DNA from: Lachnospiraceae bacterium UBA7179
GTDB taxonomy: Bacteria > Bacillota > Clostridia > Lachnospirales > Lachnospiraceae
Assembly: GCA_002491195.1 (NCBI GenBank)
Contig: DKVL01000052.1
Location: forward strand, 40,081 to 104,080
Length of the DNA stretch: 64,000 nt
Direction: 5' to 3'
Shown: positions 59,947-64,000 of the stretch, piece after piece
Numbering within the stretch: the stretch's first letter is position 1
Layout: each line of letters starts with the position of its first letter
The notes under the pieces: model-generated
What the model saw: the letters and a program-made list of their open reading frames with translations, nothing else
What the model was told of the DNA's origin: nothing
Databases searched by the model: none
Program-made: the position numbers and the translations under genes

Positions 59947-60660
59947 ATGACCAGATTGAACAAATACCTTGCAGCGTGTGGGATCTGTTCGAGGCGTGCG
60001 GCAGATAACCTAATTGATCAGGGCAGGGTAAAGGTAAATGGTCAAAAAGCTGTGAGCGGTATGCAGGTGTGCGTTCAGGACTGTGTAGAAGTGGATGGCA
60101 GACAAGTGAAACCAGTTTCTTCGAGTGTGGTTCTTGCATACAATAAGCCCGTTGGAGTCACCTGCACGGAAAGGGACAAATACGCGGAAAAGACGATCGT
60201 AGAGGCGGTCGGATATCCAGTAAGACTTACTTATGCAGGGCGCCTTGACAAAGATTCTGACGGGTTGATTATCCTGACAAATGATGGAGAACTGATACAA
60301 CGCATGATGCGGGGGGCAAATTGTCATGAGAAAGAGTATGTTGTCAAGGTGAACAGGGAAATCACAGATGATTTTCTGGCGAGAATGGCTCAGGGAGTCT
60401 ATTTGAAAGAACTAAATGAGACAACGCGGCCCTGTTTTATAGAGGGGATTGGCAAATATACATTTCGTATCATATTGACGCAGGGACTCAACAGACAGAT
60501 CAGGCGGATGTGCGAATGCTTTGGGTATCAGGTAAAGTCTTTGACCCGAATCAGGATCATGAATATTGAACTTGCTGGATTAAAAAATGGTACATACAGA
60601 GAACTAAAGGGCGAAGAGCTTGCAACGCTCTATCGTCTGTGCGGTATGTCAGAAAAATGA
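59947..60660 (+). CDS. rluF: RluF/RsuA-type rRNA pseudouridine synthase
   Basis: 237 residues. An S4 RNA-binding domain (LNKYLAACGICSRRAADNLI) is followed by the catalytic domain with AGRLDKDSDGLIILTNDG (catalytic Asp in RLDKDS) and LTQGLNRQIRRMCECFGYQV, then the RluF-like end TRIRIMNIELAGLKNGTYRE. RluF modifies U2604 of 23S rRNA in E. coli; the exact target here is not certain and RluB-like activity is possible. It is followed 21 bp later by ligA. Confidence 0.85.
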   Translation: MTRLNKYLAACGICSRRAADNLIDQGRVKVNGQKAVSGMQVCVQDCVEVDGRQVKPVSSSVVLAYNKPVGVTCTERDKYAEKTIVEAVGYPVRLTYAGRLDKDSDGLIILTNDGELIQRMMRGANCHEKEYVVKVNREITDDFLARMAQGVYLKELNETTRPCFIEGIGKYTFRIILTQGLNRQIRRMCECFGYQVKSLTRIRIMNIELAGLKNGTYRELKGEELATLYRLCGMSEK

Positions 60661-60681
60661 TAAATCAATGTGGAGGGGAAT

Positions 60682-62658
60682 ATGGCAGCAAACAACGAAA
60701 TTTTACATAGAATGAAAGAACTTGTGGAGGAGTTAAGGGAAGCATCTAAGGCGTATTATGCACAAGACAAGGAAATCATAAGTAATTATGAGTATGACAA
60801 ATTATACGATGAGTTGGCAGAATTGGAGCGGCAGACAGGAATGGTTCTGACAGGAAGTCCAACGATCAGTGTCGGATATGAGGCGGTCGATGAGCTGCCT
60901 AAAGAGGCACACGAAAGCCCGATGTTGTCTCTTGGTAAGACCAAAGAGCGGGAGGAACTCAAGGATTGGCTTGGAGACAAGGATGGATTGCTCAGCTGGA
61001 AACTGGACGGACTGACAATCGTTCTGACCTATCAGAATGGGGAGCTGTTGAAGGCAGTCACTCGCGGAAACGGCGAAGTTGGTGAGGTTATTACGAACAA
61101 TGCAAAAGTGTTTAAGAATATTCCGCTGCGTATCCAATATCAGGGGGATCTGATACTCCGGGGGGAGGCAGTCATCACGTATCAGGATTTTGAGGAAATT
61201 AACAGTCATATCGATGAGGTAGATGCAAAGTACAAGAATCCGAGAAATCTTTGTTCTGGATCTGTCAGACAGCTTAATAATCAAATCACGGCAGAGCGCA
61301 ATGTAAGATTTTATGCATTTGCCCTTGTGAAAGCAGACAATGTGGATTTTGAAAATTCAAGAGAGAAACAGTTTGAATTTTTGCAGGAACAAGGCTTTGA
61401 TGTGGTTCAATACTTGCGAGTCAATGCAGAGAATATTATTGATGCAGTTGCGGATTATGAGGTGCGGATCCAGACCTATGAGGTACCATCGGACGGGCTT
61501 GTGCTGACATACGATGATATTGCGTATGGCCGTTCGCTTGGACGGACGGCAAAGTTCCCGCGGGATTCTATTGCCTTTAAATGGGCGGACGAGATCCGGG
61601 AGACGACATTGAAAGAGATTGAGTGGAGTGCAAGCCGCACTGGCTTGATCAATCCGGTTGCGATTTTTGAGCCTGTGGAACTGGAGGGAACGACAGTGAG
61701 CAGGGCTTCTGTCCATAATGTTAGTATTCTTAAAAGTTTAAAACTAGGCATTGGCGATAGAATAACTGTTTATAAGGCAAATATGATCATTCCGCAGATT
61801 GCGGAAAATCTTACAGGCAGCGATAATCTGGAGATACCAGATACCTGTCCGGTCTGCGGCGGAAAGACAGAGCTGCGCGCGGTCAACGAAGTGCAGTCGC
61901 TTTATTGTACCAATCCGGACTGTGAGGCCAAGAAAATCAAGTCATTTACGTTGTTTGTAAGCCGTGATGCCCTGAATATTGATGGATTGTCGGAGGCTAC
62001 GCTTGAGAAATTTATCGGAAAAGGGTTTCTGCATCAGTATCAGGATATGTTCCACCTTGACAGATACAGGGAAGAAATTGTGGCGATGGAGGGTTTTGGG
62101 GAGAGATCTTACAAAAAGCTCATGGACGGAATCGAGAGAGCAAGGGATGTGGAACTTCCCAAACTGATCTATAGTCTCGGTATTGCAAATATTGGACTTG
62201 CCAATGCGAAAGTGATCTGCAAGTATTATCAATATGATATCAATGCGATGCGCCACGCGTCGGTGGAGGAACTTGGTGAGATTGATGGGATCGGGGAAGT
62301 GATCGCCAGAGCTTTTGTGGATTATTTTTCTGACGAGAAGAACAATACAATATTTGATAATCTCCTAAAAGAGGTTCGCATTGTTAAGGAGGAGATTGAT
62401 GAGGCAGGGCAGACACTCGAGGGGCAAACTTTTGTCGTGACAGGAAGCCTGAATCATTTTGGCAGCAGAAATGAGTTAAAGGATCTGATTGAGAAAAAGG
62501 GTGGAAAAGTAGCTGGAAGTGTGTCAGCAAAAACAGTCTGTCTGATCAACAATGATGCCGCATCCAATTCATCCAAGAACAAAAAGGCGAAGGAACTGAA
62601 TGTTCCGATTCTCACTGAGGAGCAGTTCATGACAGAATACTTGGGTATGGAGTTATAA
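60682..62658 (+). CDS. ligA: NAD-dependent DNA ligase
   Basis: 658 residues from ATG 60682 (GGAGGGGA upstream; GTG 60670 overlaps the site). Complete domain set: Ia (SNYEYDKLYDELAELE), adenylation with the catalytic Lys K107 in SWKLDGLTIV, OB fold, a Cys4 zinc finger (CPVCG...CTNPDCEAK), helix-hairpin-helix repeats (IYSLGIANIGLANAKVI) and a C-terminal BRCT (GQTFVVTGSLNHFGSRNEL). It seals nicks in replication and repair. 31 bp separate it from metA. Confidence 0.97.
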   Translation: MAANNEILHRMKELVEELREASKAYYAQDKEIISNYEYDKLYDELAELERQTGMVLTGSPTISVGYEAVDELPKEAHESPMLSLGKTKEREELKDWLGDKDGLLSWKLDGLTIVLTYQNGELLKAVTRGNGEVGEVITNNAKVFKNIPLRIQYQGDLILRGEAVITYQDFEEINSHIDEVDAKYKNPRNLCSGSVRQLNNQITAERNVRFYAFALVKADNVDFENSREKQFEFLQEQGFDVVQYLRVNAENIIDAVADYEVRIQTYEVPSDGLVLTYDDIAYGRSLGRTAKFPRDSIAFKWADEIRETTLKEIEWSASRTGLINPVAIFEPVELEGTTVSRASVHNVSILKSLKLGIGDRITVYKANMIIPQIAENLTGSDNLEIPDTCPVCGGKTELRAVNEVQSLYCTNPDCEAKKIKSFTLFVSRDALNIDGLSEATLEKFIGKGFLHQYQDMFHLDRYREEIVAMEGFGERSYKKLMDGIERARDVELPKLIYSLGIANIGLANAKVICKYYQYDINAMRHASVEELGEIDGIGEVIARAFVDYFSDEKNNTIFDNLLKEVRIVKEEIDEAGQTLEGQTFVVTGSLNHFGSRNELKDLIEKKGGKVAGSVSAKTVCLINNDAASNSSKNKKAKELNVPILTEEQFMTEYLGMEL

Positions 62659-62689
62659 TGAAAATATAAACAGACGGGAGTGTAGAAAA

Positions 62690-63595
62690 ATGCCTATTAA
62701 AGTACAGAGTGACTTACCAGCAAAAGAGATACTGGAAAACGAAAATATATTTGTGATGGATGAGAATCGTGCGATGCATCAGGATATCAGACCACTTCAG
62801 GTCTGTATTCTGAATCTGATGCCTGTAAAACAGGACACAGAACTACAGCTTCTGCGTGCATTGTCCAATACACCGCTGCAGGTTGATGTCACTTTTCTGA
62901 TGGTGACAAGTCATATATCGCTCAATACGTCCGCAAATCACTTAAATCGTTTTTATACAACTTTTGAGCAGATTAAGGATCAGCGCTTTGACGGATTGAT
63001 CATTACGGGTGCGCCGGTTGAGGATATTGCCTTTGAGGAGGTTGATTACTGGCAGGAAGTGTGTGCCGTCATGGACTGGGCGGAGGAACATGTGACTTCT
63101 ACGCTTCATATTTGCTGGGGGGCCCAGGCAGGATTTTATCATTATTATGGTATCCAGAAGCGTATGCTTTCAGAGAAACTTTTTGGGATTTATTCTCATA
63201 AGGTACAGAATCGAAAAGTTCCGCTGGTGCGAGGTTTTGATGATTATTTCCTCGCGCCACACAGCCGTCATACAGAGACAGCGTCTGCCGATATCCATCG
63301 CTGCGGCAAGGTTACAGTGCTCGCGGAATCCCAGGAAGCGGGAGTTTTTCTCGCATATGCAGAGAATGGCAAAAAGGTATTTGTCAATGGACATCCAGAG
63401 TATGACAGATATACATTGGATGCAGAGTATAAGAGAGATTTGGGAAAAGGACTACCAATACATATCCCGAGGAATTATTATCCAGATGACGACCCGACGC
63501 AGAAACCAAACTTACAATGGAGAGCGCACTGCAACAATCTCTACACGAATTGGCTGAATTATTACGTTTATCAAGCGACGCCGTATGAGTGGTAG
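62690..63595 (+). CDS. metA: Homoserine O-acetyltransferase, MetA family
   Basis: 301 residues. Active-site residues are at their standard numbers: C142 in LHICWGAQAG, H235 and E237 in VNGHPEYDRY. Position 111 is Glu (GAPVED), which in characterised MetA enzymes such as that of Bacillus cereus selects acetyl-CoA; Gly at 111 selects succinyl-CoA as in E. coli. It therefore probably makes O-acetylhomoserine for methionine synthesis, despite the common annotation as a succinyltransferase. GGGAGTG is the ribosome site. A hairpin terminator lies about 205 bp downstream. Confidence 0.95.
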   Translation: MPIKVQSDLPAKEILENENIFVMDENRAMHQDIRPLQVCILNLMPVKQDTELQLLRALSNTPLQVDVTFLMVTSHISLNTSANHLNRFYTTFEQIKDQRFDGLIITGAPVEDIAFEEVDYWQEVCAVMDWAEEHVTSTLHICWGAQAGFYHYYGIQKRMLSEKLFGIYSHKVQNRKVPLVRGFDDYFLAPHSRHTETASADIHRCGKVTVLAESQEAGVFLAYAENGKKVFVNGHPEYDRYTLDAEYKRDLGKGLPIHIPRNYYPDDDPTQKPNLQWRAHCNNLYTNWLNYYVYQATPYEW

Positions 63596-63798
63596 GAAAG
63601 AGCCTTGAAAATGCTGTATTTATTGGGCTTCACGGTATATTTGGTATTCTGTGAAACTATCGTAAATTATCGCAGATTTATGCCATTTATTGCAAATATG
63701 GGGTACGGATGGGGTACGATATTGATTAAAATGGGGTATGAAAAATAGACTCATATAACGAAATCCTAATACCCATAATTAAATATTCGGACAAATGC
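63596..63798. other. Non-coding region with GGGGTA direct repeats
   Basis: No gene is visible. ATGGGGTACGGATGGGGTAC occurs at about 63698-63717, and a third ATGGGGTATG follows at about 63731. Such short repeats can mark the end of an integrated element, but no integrase is in the window. Confidence 0.4.
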
Positions 63799-63848
63799 AT
63801 AAGTCCATTATCAGTTAAATCACAATAGCTGATAGTGGACTTATTTTG
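63799..63848. terminator. Long hairpin, probably a bidirectional terminator
   Basis: ATAAGTCCATTATCAG (63799-63814) pairs with CTGATAGTGGACTTAT (63829-63844) with one G-T pair, loop 14 nt, followed by TTTG; A-rich sequence on the other side would serve the opposite strand. The remaining bases to 64000 are AT-rich with ATCATTAACCATCAATC-type simple repeats and no gene. Confidence 0.75.
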
Positions 63849-64000
63849 ATGCCTGAAATTGTACAACGCCATTTTCTTGTACAAAACATTAAACTTTCTT
63901 AGAATAGCTCACAGTGAGCCACAGAGGCATTCCAGAATCACCATTCCATACAATTTATTACTATCAAAAATTAATCATTAACCATCAATCATCACTCATC

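Noticed and set aside
62690..63595. Homoserine O-succinyltransferase
   Set aside because: Glu at position 111 points to acetyl-CoA use.
63698..63740. Attachment site of an integrated element
   Set aside because: The GGGGTA repeats are suggestive, but there is no integrase and no matching copy in the window, so it is only described as a repeat region.

Overview
The window reads as chromosomal DNA of a Gram-positive, moderate-G+C member of the Clostridia, most likely Lachnospiraceae. This is inferred from the rimP-nusA-ylxR-ylxQ-infB-rbfA-nrnA-truB-ribF gene order, a leucine T-box leader, strong AGGAGG-type ribosome sites, YARHG and DUF4176 proteins, and a type VIIb secretion locus. Almost all genes are on the + strand.

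Positions 1-21250: a type VII (ESX/WXG100) secretion locus. It opens with the 3' part of a repeat-bearing membrane protein. A close-packed series follows: a Ser/Thr kinase with TM and TPR, a 42-residue membrane peptide, a membrane-anchored TPR-LRR protein, a TPR-VWA-discoidin-like protein, a pseudokinase with a YARHG tail, a secreted beta-helix protein, the EssC motor ATPase (two FHA domains, three ATPase domains), a LytTR regulator, an unknown protein and a YukD/EsaB ubiquitin-fold protein. Next come five WXG100-type proteins plus a stand-alone helical domain, read from two matching promoter elements, then a candidate effector with two DUF4176 partners. I see no EsaA, EssA or EssB homologue. 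The TM-anchored pseudokinase is a plausible stand-in for EssB/YukC, which is itself a pseudokinase.

Positions 21284-36172: an accessory region built by duplication. It holds a second copy of a three-gene WXG100 module, a lipase of the 'reverse' architecture (lipase first, WXG-like helical domain last, as in staphylococcal TslA), and six paralogues with a nearly constant TM+TPR N-terminus and exchangeable C-termini (YD-like repeats, cell-wall-binding-like repeats, unique domains). The spacers hold decayed copies of the lipase 3' end and of a displaced C-terminal module. This suggests that C-terminal cassettes are replaced and the old ones left behind. RCC1-repeat and zinc-ribbon proteins sit among them.

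Positions 36173-40190: a methyl-accepting chemotaxis protein, a decayed spacer with a strong hairpin, and citrate synthase.

Positions 40305-49349: the conserved translation/RNA cluster rimP to ribF. IF-2 has a long Arg/Asp/Asn/Gly repeat insert and NusA has an acidic tail.

Positions 49339-64000: mixed housekeeping and unknown genes: a DUF2156-GNAT fusion, two hypothetical genes, a T-box-controlled leuA whose product is fused to an AraC-type DNA-binding domain, an AlkD-like protein, tRNA-Arg(CCG), an SH3b protein, a Gfo/Idh/MocA oxidoreductase, a 135-bp structured palindromic element, a helical hypothetical protein, an RluF-type pseudouridine synthase, ligA, and metA with the acetyl-CoA-type Glu111. 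All calls are from reading the sequence; no database search was run.
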